Positions 51,793-59,422 of a stretch of DNA of 64,000 bases are shown piece after piece. Source of the stretch: Pseudodesulfovibrio sp. 5S69 (lineage in GTDB: Bacteria; Desulfobacterota; Desulfovibrionia; Desulfovibrionales; Desulfovibrionaceae); contig NZ_CP146609.1 in the NCBI RefSeq assembly GCF_037094465.1, positions 2,289,501-2,353,500 on the forward strand, read 5' to 3'. A program made the translations under genes and the position numbers. Within the stretch, counting starts at the first letter, position 1; every line of letters begins with the position of its first letter. The notes below the pieces were generated by a model that saw only the letters and a list, made by a program, of their open reading frames with translations, had not been told where the DNA came from and did no database searches.

Positions 51793-53022
51793 CTACTCGA
51801 TGTGTTTGCCTTCCTCCAAGTTGAAGGCTTTGTGGAGTGTGCGTACGGCCAGTTCGGTGTACTTGTCGTCGATCAAGCAGGTGATCTTGATCTCCGAGGT
51901 GCTGATCATCAGGATGTTCACGTTCTCATCGGCAAGCGCCCGGAAGGCCTTGGAGGCCACACCGGAATGGTTACGCATGCCGACGCCGATAATCGACACC
52001 TTGGCGACGTTGAGGTTGCTGGATAGCTCTTCGTAGCCGATTTCGTATTTGAGCTTTTCCAGGGTCTTGATGGTCTGCTTCACGTCGGAGCGGGGCACAG
52101 TGAAGGTCATGTCGGTCAGACCGTCCTTGGACGGGTTCTGGACGATCATGTCCACGAGAATCTTCTTCTCGGCCAGGGGGGAGAAAATCTGGGCGGACAC
52201 GCCGGGGTTGTCCTGGACGTGTATCAGCGTGATGCGAGCCTGATCCTTGTCGTAAGCGATTCCCGAGACCATGACGGCTTCCATGTTTTCATCCTCCTGC
52301 GTGACTATGGTGCCCGGCTCGTCGGAAAAAGTGGAGCGGACATGAACGGTTACATTGTATTTTTTGGCGAATTCGACGCTGCGGATCTGGAGCACCTTGG
52401 CTCCCATGCTGGCCATTTCGAGCATCTCGTCATAGGAGACGCGGTCGATCTTGCGGGCGTCGGAACAGAGGTTCGGGTCCGTGGTGAACACGCCCGGAAC
52501 GTCGGTGTAGATTTCGCAGATATCGGCCTTGATGGCCGCGGCCAGGGCTACGGCCGAGGTGTCTGAGCCGCCGCGCCCCAGGGTGGTGATGCGGCCGCTG
52601 TCGTCGCAGCCTTGGAAGCCGGCCACCACGAGGATGTCGTATTCCTGGAGCATAGCTTTCAGCCGGGATTCGTCGATGGCGGTGATGCGGGCCTTGCCGT
52701 AGCAGCAGTCGGTTTTGACCGGGGCCTGGAAGCCGAGCACGGAGCGGCATTTGACGCCCTGCTGTTTGAGCAGCATGGCGAAGAGCGCACAGGAAATCTG
52801 TTCGCCGGTGGAGACAAGGGAATCCACTTCGGCGGGGTCGGGATTGTCCGACCACTCCTCGGCCAGTCCTAATAGTCGGTTGGTCTCGCCGGACATGGCC
52901 GACAGGACCACGATGACCTTGTTACCCTCACGGTAGGGGCGCAGGACTTTCTGCATGACCTGGCGTTGGCATTCCAGGTTGCGGACCGATGTGCCTCCGA
53001 ACTTTTGTACGACGATGTTCAT
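51793..53022 (-). CDS. lysC: Aspartate kinase
   Basis: Aspartate kinase starts lysine, methionine and threonine synthesis. The 409-residue monofunctional enzyme has VQKFGGTSV at the N-terminus, GFQG, TLGRGGSDTSA and TDVPGVFTTDP, then two C-terminal ACT domains (about 265-340 and 345-409) that would sense lysine or threonine. No homoserine dehydrogenase domain follows. It lies between tsaE and cimA. Confidence 0.95.
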   Translation of the reverse strand: MNIVVQKFGGTSVRNLECQRQVMQKVLRPYREGNKVIVVLSAMSGETNRLLGLAEEWSDNPDPAEVDSLVSTGEQISCALFAMLLKQQGVKCRSVLGFQAPVKTDCCYGKARITAIDESRLKAMLQEYDILVVAGFQGCDDSGRITTLGRGGSDTSAVALAAAIKADICEIYTDVPGVFTTDPNLCSDARKIDRVSYDEMLEMASMGAKVLQIRSVEFAKKYNVTVHVRSTFSDEPGTIVTQEDENMEAVMVSGIAYDKDQARITLIHVQDNPGVSAQIFSPLAEKKILVDMIVQNPSKDGLTDMTFTVPRSDVKQTIKTLEKLKYEIGYEELSSNLNVAKVSIIGVGMRNHSGVASKAFRALADENVNILMISTSEIKITCLIDDKYTELAVRTLHKAFNLEEGKHIE

Positions 53023-53052
53023 TTTTTCGATTCTGCTCTCTAGAAACGGTTG

Positions 53053-53526
53053 TCACTTGGGCCGCAGGGCGTCGACGACGTCCCGCGCCGCACCTCCCAT
53101 CGCATGCAATACGAGGCTTCGTCCAGTGTCCGACGGGCTCCATTCCAGAAAAAGGGCCTGGTCCGGCCACATTTCCCTGGGCAGGAACTGTATCCATTCC
53201 ACGATGGTGATCGTGTCCGGGTCCTCGAGGGAGTCGAACAGGGCGTCGTCCGGGGGCATGCCTTCGAGCCGGTAGAGGTCGAAGTGCGCCACCCCGGGCG
53301 TGGTCGGATACAGGTTGCAGATGTTGAAGCTCGGGCTCGAGACCTCCGCCGCCTCCGCGCCGGGCAGGGATTCCACGAAACCCCTGACCAACGTGGTTTT
53401 GCCCGATCCAAGGTCGCCTTGCAAGAGCAAAGCCGGGGGGGCGTCCATTCGGGACAGCAAGGACGCCAGTGCGCGGCCCAGGGCCACGGTGGCGTCGCTG
53501 TCGGGAAGGTACAGTGTCAGGCTCAC
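53053..53526 (-). CDS. tsaE: tRNA threonylcarbamoyladenosine biosynthesis ATPase TsaE
   Basis: TsaE helps the TsaBD complex make t6A37. The 157-residue protein has the P-loop GDLGSGKTT, the SPSFNI and YPTTPGVAHFDLYRL motifs (switch and second metal region) and an EW at the C-terminal part. The start is a GTG 16 bases after the CBS-protein stop. It sits within the operon before lysC. Confidence 0.88.
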   Translation of the reverse strand: MSLTLYLPDSDATVALGRALASLLSRMDAPPALLLQGDLGSGKTTLVRGFVESLPGAEAAEVSSPSFNICNLYPTTPGVAHFDLYRLEGMPPDDALFDSLEDPDTITIVEWIQFLPREMWPDQALFLEWSPSDTGRSLVLHAMGGAARDVVDALRPK

Positions 53527-53542
53527 GTTCCGGGACCGGTCC

Positions 53543-53992
53543 CTAGCCCTTAAGCAGGGTCTTGAGCACGTCTTCCTTGCCGACCACACCGACCAGCTTG
53601 CCGTCCTCGACCACGGGCAGGGTGTACAGTTTCTCATTGGCCATCATGGTGGCCACGTCCTCGATGGTGGTGTCCGGGTGCACGAAGGTCGGGGCCGGGG
53701 TCATGGCGTCGCCTACCTTGAGAGCCGCGATCTTGGTCATCTCGCGCTCCAGTTGGTCGTGGGAGGAGAGGGGGAAGACCCCATCCAGCAGCGTGAAGAA
53801 GGAGGGCAGGGTGACCTTCTTCTGCTGGGCCACCAGGTCGGACTGGCAGAGCACGCCGACCACCTGGTCGCCGTCCAGCACGGGCGCGCCGTTTATCTTC
53901 TTGTCCAGAAGGATCGTGGCTGCGGCGGTGATGTCGGTGTCCGGGGTCAGGGTGATGCAGTCGGTGGTCATGATGTCTTTGGCTGTCAGCAT
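53543..53992 (-). CDS. Tandem CBS-domain protein
   Basis: This 149-residue protein consists of two CBS repeats: MLTAKDIMTTDCITLTPDTDI to about 60, and VGDAMTPAPTFVHPDTTI to the end, each with the GVV(C/G)xxDL pattern. CBS pairs bind adenine nucleotides and report energy state. It overlaps the end of the nnrDE gene by seven bases. Its partner is not evident. Confidence 0.88.
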   Translation of the reverse strand: MLTAKDIMTTDCITLTPDTDITAAATILLDKKINGAPVLDGDQVVGVLCQSDLVAQQKKVTLPSFFTLLDGVFPLSSHDQLEREMTKIAALKVGDAMTPAPTFVHPDTTIEDVATMMANEKLYTLPVVEDGKLVGVVGKEDVLKTLLKG

Positions 53993-55536
53993 GTTTCAAG
54001 CTCCTTGGTGAAGGCTGCCGCCGCGTGGGGCAGCATGTTGGCGATTTCGGACGCGAGGTTGCCGCGTGCGGGAAATTCGTGGTTGAGGGCACGCCCGGCC
54101 AGTCCGTGCCAGAAGACGCCGGTGCAGGCCGCATGCAGGGGCGAGAGCCCCCCGGCCAGGAGTGCGCCGACCAAGCCGGACAGGACGTCGCCGGAACCGC
54201 CCACGGACAGGTTGGGCTCGGCAAAGGGAGACACGCAGGTCGTATCCGGGTCGGCCACCAGGGTGCCCGCGCCCTTGAGGACCAGGGTGGCGCCGCAGGC
54301 GGCCAGGAAACTGTCCACCGCACCCTGCCGGTCGGCCTGGACTTCGGCGGTCGAAATCCCGAGCAGCCTGGCCATCTCGCCCGGATGGGGCGTGAGCACG
54401 GCCTGTTCGGGCAATGTCTCCAGGCGCTCGGGGAAGGCGGCCAGGGCATAGAGCGCGTCCGCGTCCAGGACCATCGGCAGCTCGCAGGAGGCGATCAGGT
54501 CCAGGGCAAAGGCCATGGCTTCGGGCGCGCGCCCCAGGCCGGGGCCGAGGACCACGGCGTCGAAGCGATGGAGTTCCGCCTTGGCCTCGGCGGCCATGTC
54601 TTGGGTCCAGGCCGTGCCCGCCCCCAGCGGCAGAGTCATGATGTCCGGCGAGCCCGCCTTGACGGCGTCGGCCAGTCCGGCGGGGCAGGCCACGGTGGCC
54701 AGCCCGGCCCCGCTGCGCAGGGCGGCCAGTCCGGCCAGGTGCGGTGCGCCGGTCAGGCCGAAGCTGCCGCCGACCACCAGGACGTGCCCGGCGCTGCCCT
54801 TGTGCATGTCGCGGGCGGGCGCGGGCAGGGCCTCCATGACGGCCCCGGTAATGAGATGGTGGCGGACGGGGTTGTCGGCCTGGACCTTGAGCGGGATGCC
54901 GATGGGGCAGACGTGCAGCGCGCCGGTGTAGGGCATGGCCTCGGGCATGACCAGGCCGAGCTTGGGCGATTGGAAGGTGGCCGTGGCGTCGGCCATGACC
55001 GCCTCGGGCTGGGCGCGGCCGGTCAGCCCGTTCAGCCCCGAGGGGATGTCCACGGCCAGGACGAAGGCCCGTTCGCCCAGCCTGTTGACGGCCCGCACCA
55101 GGCGTAAAATGTCTTCGCGCAGGTTACCCTGGAAGCCGGTGCCGAGCAGGCCGTCCACAATGATGTCGGGTTGGGGCAGTCCGTCGAGGTTCACCCCGGC
55201 CAGGTGGACCAGCGGGACGCCGAGCTTCTGCGTCCACAGGAGGTTGGATCGGGTCTCGCCGCGGTACCCTTTCTTGGGGCGGGTGTGGAAGACCGTAACC
55301 TCGGCGCCGAGGTCGGCCAGGGCGCGGGCCATGGCAAAGACGTCGCCGCCGTTGTTGCCGGACCCGGCGAAGCAGTAGACGGCTGCGCCGTCCACGTCGC
55401 CGTATTCCTCAAGCAGGACGTTGACGGCCTCGCGTGAGGCCGATTCCATGAGGGTGACGCCGGGAATGCCGACGGTGTGGATGGTTTCCCTGTCCCACAC
55501 GGCCATTTCGGCGGGGGTCGGAAGGGGCAGCAGCAT
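53986..55536 (-). CDS. nnr: Bifunctional NAD(P)H-hydrate epimerase / ADP-dependent dehydratase
   Basis: This repair enzyme converts damaged NAD(P)H hydrates back to NAD(P)H. The 516-residue protein fuses an N-terminal epimerase domain (NnrE, with AGSGNNGGDVF and VDGLLGTGF) to a C-terminal ribokinase-fold dehydratase (NnrD, from about 225: GHVLVVGGSFG, VLGPGLGR, LTPHPGEMA, GGSGDVLSG). The fusion is common in bacteria. It follows acpS by 25 bases. Confidence 0.93.
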   Translation of the reverse strand: MLLPLPTPAEMAVWDRETIHTVGIPGVTLMESASREAVNVLLEEYGDVDGAAVYCFAGSGNNGGDVFAMARALADLGAEVTVFHTRPKKGYRGETRSNLLWTQKLGVPLVHLAGVNLDGLPQPDIIVDGLLGTGFQGNLREDILRLVRAVNRLGERAFVLAVDIPSGLNGLTGRAQPEAVMADATATFQSPKLGLVMPEAMPYTGALHVCPIGIPLKVQADNPVRHHLITGAVMEALPAPARDMHKGSAGHVLVVGGSFGLTGAPHLAGLAALRSGAGLATVACPAGLADAVKAGSPDIMTLPLGAGTAWTQDMAAEAKAELHRFDAVVLGPGLGRAPEAMAFALDLIASCELPMVLDADALYALAAFPERLETLPEQAVLTPHPGEMARLLGISTAEVQADRQGAVDSFLAACGATLVLKGAGTLVADPDTTCVSPFAEPNLSVGGSGDVLSGLVGALLAGGLSPLHAACTGVFWHGLAGRALNHEFPARGNLASEIANMLPHAAAAFTKELETC

Positions 55537-55561
55537 AAGCTCTCCTGGACTTGGGGGTTGT

Positions 55562-55936
55562 CTATCCTTCCAATATCACGGTGGCGGCAGCAGTGTCACG
55601 GGAATGGGTCATGGACACGTGTGCGGCGGTCACGCCCATCCGCTCGCACCGGGCAAGCCCTTCGCCGAGGAAGGCTATCTCCGGCTTGCCATCCTCGTTG
55701 TGGAGGACCTCGATGCACTTGAAGTGCACGCCCTTGGCGAATCCGGTGCCGAGCGCCTTGACCGCCGCCTCCTTGCAGGCGAACAGGGCGGCCAGCCTCG
55801 GCACGGGGTTGTGCTTGGGGAGTTGCGCGCACTCGCGCTCCGTGAGGATTCTTCGGGCGAACCGTTGGCCATACTGTTTCCAGAGGGCCCGGATGCGGTC
55901 CAGCTCCGTCAGGTCGATACCCGTTCCCTTGATCAT
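55562..55936 (-). CDS. acpS: Holo-[acyl-carrier-protein] synthase
   Basis: AcpS transfers phosphopantetheine from CoA to acyl carrier protein. The 124-residue protein has GTGIDLTELDRI at the N-terminus (the magnesium aspartate), FACKEAAVKALGTGF and VSMTHSRDTAAA. Size and motifs are normal. It lies in the pdxJ-acpS-nnr order that is conserved in many bacteria. Confidence 0.94.
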   Translation of the reverse strand: MIKGTGIDLTELDRIRALWKQYGQRFARRILTERECAQLPKHNPVPRLAALFACKEAAVKALGTGFAKGVHFKCIEVLHNEDGKPEIAFLGEGLARCERMGVTAAHVSMTHSRDTAAATVILEG

Positions 55937-55955
55937 GCCGCTGTGTCCCGTCCGG

Positions 55956-56681
55956 CTAGTCCGCGAAGGACCGGACCAGTTCGGCCATGTCCCGGACCGC
56001 CCGGTCCAGGCCCACGTAGATGGCCCGGGCCATGATGGCGTGCCCGATGGAATATTCGCTGATGCCGGGCACGTCCTTGAAGTTGAGGATGTTGCGGTAG
56101 TTCAGGCCGTGGCCGAGGTTGACCTTGAGGCCGATGTCTCCGGCCAGGGCGATGGACTTGAGGATCTTTTCGAGCTCCACCTTGCGCTCTTTGAAGCCCT
56201 TGGCGTCGGCGTAGTGCCCGGTGTGGATCTCGATGAACTCCGTGCCTGTGGCCACGGCCGCCTCGATCTGCTTGGGGTCGGCGTCGATGAACAGGCTGGA
56301 GCGGATGCCCTTTTCCCGGATGGGGGCCAGGAAGTCCTTGAGCTCGGCCTCGCGGCCGATGCAGTTCAAGCCGCCTTCGGTGGTCAGCTCCTGCCGTTTC
56401 TCCGGCACCAGACAGACCATTTCGGGTTCGATGTCCAAGGCGATTCCCTGCATCTCGCCCGTGGCGGCCATTTCCAGGTGCAGCCGGGTGTTGCAGGTCT
56501 GCTTGATCAGCGCCACGTCCCGGTCCTGGATGTGGCGGCGGTCTTCGCGAAGATGGACGATAATGCCGGTGGCCCCGGCCATTTCCGCCATGTAGGCGGC
56601 GGTCACGGGTTCGGGTTCGATGCCCATTCTAGCCTGGCGCAGGGTGGCGACATGATCGACGTTGACGACGAGTACCGGCAT
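55956..56681 (-). CDS. pdxJ: Pyridoxine 5'-phosphate synthase
   Basis: PdxJ makes pyridoxine phosphate from 1-deoxyxylulose 5-phosphate and aminoacetone phosphate. The 241-residue TIM-barrel protein has [15 protein letters not shown] at the N-terminus, [21 protein letters not shown] and [11 protein letters not shown], plus [14 protein letters not shown]. It is the first gene of the minus-strand unit and divergent from ugd. Confidence 0.95.
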   Translation of the reverse strand: MPVLVVNVDHVATLRQARMGIEPEPVTAAYMAEMAGATGIIVHLREDRRHIQDRDVALIKQTCNTRLHLEMAATGEMQGIALDIEPEMVCLVPEKRQELTTEGGLNCIGREAELKDFLAPIREKGIRSSLFIDADPKQIEAAVATGTEFIEIHTGHYADAKGFKERKVELEKILKSIALAGDIGLKVNLGHGLNYRNILNFKDVPGISEYSIGHAIMARAIYVGLDRAVRDMAELVRSFAD

Positions 56682-56786
56682 TGTTTCATCCTCCGAGTGC
56701 GTAATTGCGTAATATCCTCATTGATTATGATACCTGGGGCGGAATGGCAATAGTCTCGTCGTTCAAGTGACGTTTTGTATTCATAA

Positions 56787-56815
56787 TTGACGCGCATGCG
56801 CGTACAGGGTATCCG
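56787..56815 (+). promoter_or_regulatory. Candidate ugd promoter overlapped by a perfect palindrome
   Basis: TTGACG (56787-56792), 17 bases, then TATCCG. The perfect 14-base palindrome ACGCGCATGCGCGT (56790-56803) starts inside the -35 box, so a protein bound there would block polymerase. The -10 match is weak. Confidence 0.4.
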
Positions 56816-56860
56816 CATGACCTGTTGGTAAACTAGACATTCAATCTGGAGCAACGCCTT

Positions 56861-58198
56861 ATGAACGTATGCATCGTCGGCACCGGCTACGTGGGACTGG
56901 TTTCCGCGGCCTGTTTTGCCGAAATGGGAAACGATATCTATTGCGTGGACGTCAACCCCAAGGTCGTGAAGATCTTGGAGAGCGGCAAGGTCCATATCTT
57001 CGAGCCGGGCCTGGAAGACCTGGTCAAACGGAACACCGAACAGGGGCGCCTGCACTTCACCACCGACCTGGGCGAGGGCCTGAATGAGGCCGAGGTGGTC
57101 TTCATCACCGTGGGCACCCCGCAGCGCGAGGACGGCTCATGCGACCTCAAGTACGTGGACGCCGTGGCCGCCGAGATCGGTCAGAAGATGACCACGCCCA
57201 AGATCGTGGTGGACAAGTCCACCGTACCCGTGGGCACCGCCGACCGGGTGCGCGGGATCATTGCGGCCGAACTGGCAAAGCGCGGCGAGACCATCCATTT
57301 CGACGTGGTCTCCAACCCCGAGTTCCTCAAGGAGGGCGACGCGGTCAACGACTTCATGAAGCCGGACCGGGTCATTGTGGGCACGGGCGACGAGAAATCG
57401 GCCACGACCATCAAGGCCCTGTACGCCCCGTTCGCCCGCAGCCGCGAGAAGCTTATCGTCATGGGCGTGCGCTCGGCCGAGATGACCAAGTACGCGGCCA
57501 ACTGCATGCTGGCCACCAAGATCTCCTTCATCAACGAAGTGGCCAACATCTGCGAGCGGGTCGGGGCGGACGTCTCCGAGGTCCGCGCGGGCATCGGCTC
57601 TGATTCGCGCATCGGCTACTCCTTCATCTACCCCGGCGCGGGCTACGGCGGGTCCTGCTTCCCCAAGGACGTCAAAGCCCTCATCGACACGGCCTCCGAT
57701 CACGGCTACGACGCCAAGCTCATCCGCTCCGTGGACGAGGTCAACAACGTCCAGAAGCTCGTCCTGGCCGAGAAGATCAAGGCCTACTTCGCGTCCCAGG
57801 GCGGTGTCGCGGGCCGGACCCTGGCCCTGTGGGGCATCGCCTTCAAGGCCAACACCGACGACATCCGCGAGGCTTCTGCCATCGAGATCATAAAGGAATT
57901 GACCGGCCTGGGCATGAAGGTCCGGGCCTTCGACCCGGTGGCCAACACCCGCGCACGCGAGGAGGTCGGCCACCTGGAGAACCTTGAGATCATGGACAGC
58001 CAGTACGACGTGCTGGAAGGGGCGGACGCCCTGGCCGTGGTCACGGACTGGAACCAGTTCCGCAACCCCGATTTCGATCGCATCAAGCGCGCCCTGACCG
58101 CGCCGCTGGTCTTTGACGGCCGCAACCTGTACCTGCCCGAACGCATGGGCAAGGCCGGGTTCGCCTACTTCTCCATCGGCCGTACCCCGGTGGAGTAG
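56861..58198 (+). CDS. ugd: UDP-glucose 6-dehydrogenase
   Basis: Ugd oxidises UDP-glucose to UDP-glucuronate for surface polysaccharides. The 445-residue protein has the Rossmann GTGYVGLVSAACFAEMG start, VDKSTVPVGTADR, SNPEFLKEGDAVNDF, the catalytic cysteine in GYGGSCFPKD, and a C-terminal second nucleotide domain (GIAFKANTDDIREA). GDP-mannose dehydrogenases share the fold, but the N-terminal and C-terminal phrases fit Ugd. It is monocistronic between a promoter and a terminator. Confidence 0.93.
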   Translation: MNVCIVGTGYVGLVSAACFAEMGNDIYCVDVNPKVVKILESGKVHIFEPGLEDLVKRNTEQGRLHFTTDLGEGLNEAEVVFITVGTPQREDGSCDLKYVDAVAAEIGQKMTTPKIVVDKSTVPVGTADRVRGIIAAELAKRGETIHFDVVSNPEFLKEGDAVNDFMKPDRVIVGTGDEKSATTIKALYAPFARSREKLIVMGVRSAEMTKYAANCMLATKISFINEVANICERVGADVSEVRAGIGSDSRIGYSFIYPGAGYGGSCFPKDVKALIDTASDHGYDAKLIRSVDEVNNVQKLVLAEKIKAYFASQGGVAGRTLALWGIAFKANTDDIREASAIEIIKELTGLGMKVRAFDPVANTRAREEVGHLENLEIMDSQYDVLEGADALAVVTDWNQFRNPDFDRIKRALTAPLVFDGRNLYLPERMGKAGFAYFSIGRTPVE

Positions 58199-58218
58199 GG
58201 GGCCGTTTGCAAGCATGA

Positions 58219-58257
58219 AAAAAACTCCCCGTCTCGGCTGAGGCGGGGAGTTTTTTT
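58219..58257. terminator. Bidirectional terminator after ugd
   Basis: AAACTCCCCG pairs with CGGGGAGTTT, with T-runs on the plus side and A-runs on the minus side, serving ugd and the small convergent gene. Confidence 0.92.
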
Positions 58258-58276
58258 GGGTTGGTGTCGAAAACGG

Positions 58277-58492
58277 TCAGAAGCGGCCCTTGGAGCAGGT
58301 CCGGTACTGTAGTTCCTGGAGGATGACCCGTTCGTATTCGGGATTGTATTCCAGGTCGGTCTGCTCGGCCTGATCCAGCATTCTGGCAAGTTGTTGCGTT
58401 TCCTCCCAGAAGTCGAGGAGTTCGTCGTCGGCCAGGCTCTTGACCTGGGCCTCCAGGGTGTCGTGGTCATTGAAATTGGCGTACTGACCCAT
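58277..58492 (-). CDS. Small acidic protein of unknown function
   Basis: A frame of 71 residues (MGQYANFNDHDTLEAQ...) is acidic and mostly helical, with ADDELLDFWEETQQLARML. The start is uncertain because no good ribosome site exists; a Met 14 codons earlier (58534) is possible. The plus-strand terminator downstream of ugd also closes this gene, supporting transcription. I do not recognise the family. Confidence 0.6.
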   Translation of the reverse strand: MGQYANFNDHDTLEAQVKSLADDELLDFWEETQQLARMLDQAEQTDLEYNPEYERVILQELQYRTCSKGRF

Positions 58493-58576
58493 GCGATATG
58501 GCCTGCCTCTTTTCCAAAAGGTGATAAAAATCAAACATATAGGTACGAAGTGGGACCTACGTTAGCCCTTTATCTC

Positions 58577-58750
58577 ATGAGCGTCAACAATACTTTGCGG
58601 CCGGAGCTTGAAAAAAAGCACAACGAAGCCTTTTCATTGGTGAAAAAGAGAGGACGGGCGAAGCGGGCCGTACCCGGCGGTCGCGGGCGGCTTCTTTCCA
58701 ACGATTTCGACCGGCTGGATATTCTCATTGACAAAAAAGGGCGGGGTTGA
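58577..58750 (+). CDS. Small basic protein of unknown function, doubtful
   Basis: A 57-codon frame (MSVNNTLRPELEKKHNEAF...) with a Lys/Arg-rich middle (KKRGRAKRAVPGGRGR) lies before cheW. It has no ribosome site and no recognisable family. It could be a real nucleic-acid-binding small protein or chance. Confidence 0.3.
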   Translation: MSVNNTLRPELEKKHNEAFSLVKKRGRAKRAVPGGRGRLLSNDFDRLDILIDKKGRG

Positions 58751-58816
58751 CAGATTCGGACCTTGTAAAACGGGACGCGTTACCGGACGCATCCGGTCAT
58801 CCTAGATGGGGTAGCC

Positions 58817-59317
58817 ATGAGAACGGAAGTTGGAGACATCATCGACGTCGAAGAGGGCGAAGTCGATCAGGAACTGACCCAGTTGGTGACCTTCAGCATC
58901 GGCGACGAGGAATTCGGGGTCAACATTCTCCAGGTCCAGGAGATCATCCGGACCATGGAGATCACCAACGTTCCGCGTGCCCCCGAGTTCGTCGAGGGCG
59001 TCATCAACTTGCGCGGCAAGGTTATTCCCATCGTGGACATGCGCCGCCGCTTCGGGCTCCGGTCCAAGGAGCACGACAAGTACACGCGGATCATCGTCAT
59101 CGAGATCGACATGATCATCGTCGGTTTCGTGGTCGATTCCGTGTCCGAGGTCCTGCGCATCCCGGCCAGCTCCGTGCAGCCGCCGCCGCCCGTGGTGGCC
59201 GGCATGGACTCCGACTACATCGACGGTGTGGGCAAGCTTGAAGACCGCCTGCTGATCCTGCTCGACCTGGACTCGCTCCTGGACAACGAGGAAAAGGAAG
59301 CCCTGGGCACCGTCTAG
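58817..59317 (+). CDS. cheW: Chemotaxis coupling protein CheW
   Basis: CheW links chemoreceptors to the kinase CheA. The 166-residue protein has the core LVTFSIGDEEFGVNILQVQEIIR, NLRGKVIPIVDMRRRFGL, VVDSVSEVLRI and the final DRLLILLDLDSLL. An acidic N-terminal extension of about 20 residues precedes it. A hairpin terminator follows. The CheY-like receiver at 34 kb might belong to the same pathway, but they are not linked here. Confidence 0.93.
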   Translation: MRTEVGDIIDVEEGEVDQELTQLVTFSIGDEEFGVNILQVQEIIRTMEITNVPRAPEFVEGVINLRGKVIPIVDMRRRFGLRSKEHDKYTRIIVIEIDMIIVGFVVDSVSEVLRIPASSVQPPPPVVAGMDSDYIDGVGKLEDRLLILLDLDSLLDNEEKEALGTV

Positions 59318-59338
59318 GTCCGATAGATTCTTGGTGAC

Positions 59339-59376
59339 AAGCCGTCCTGGTCCCGTTAGGGGAAGAGGCGGCTTTT
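59339..59376 (+). terminator. Terminator after cheW
   Basis: AAGCCG, CC(T) and TCCC arms pair with GGGGA, AGG and CGGCTT in a stem with two internal mismatches, followed by TTTT. Confidence 0.7.
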
Positions 59377-59422
59377 CTGTGTGACCCGTGCGAGGCCGAG
59401 AAACCCTTTTTATAGCGAATCC

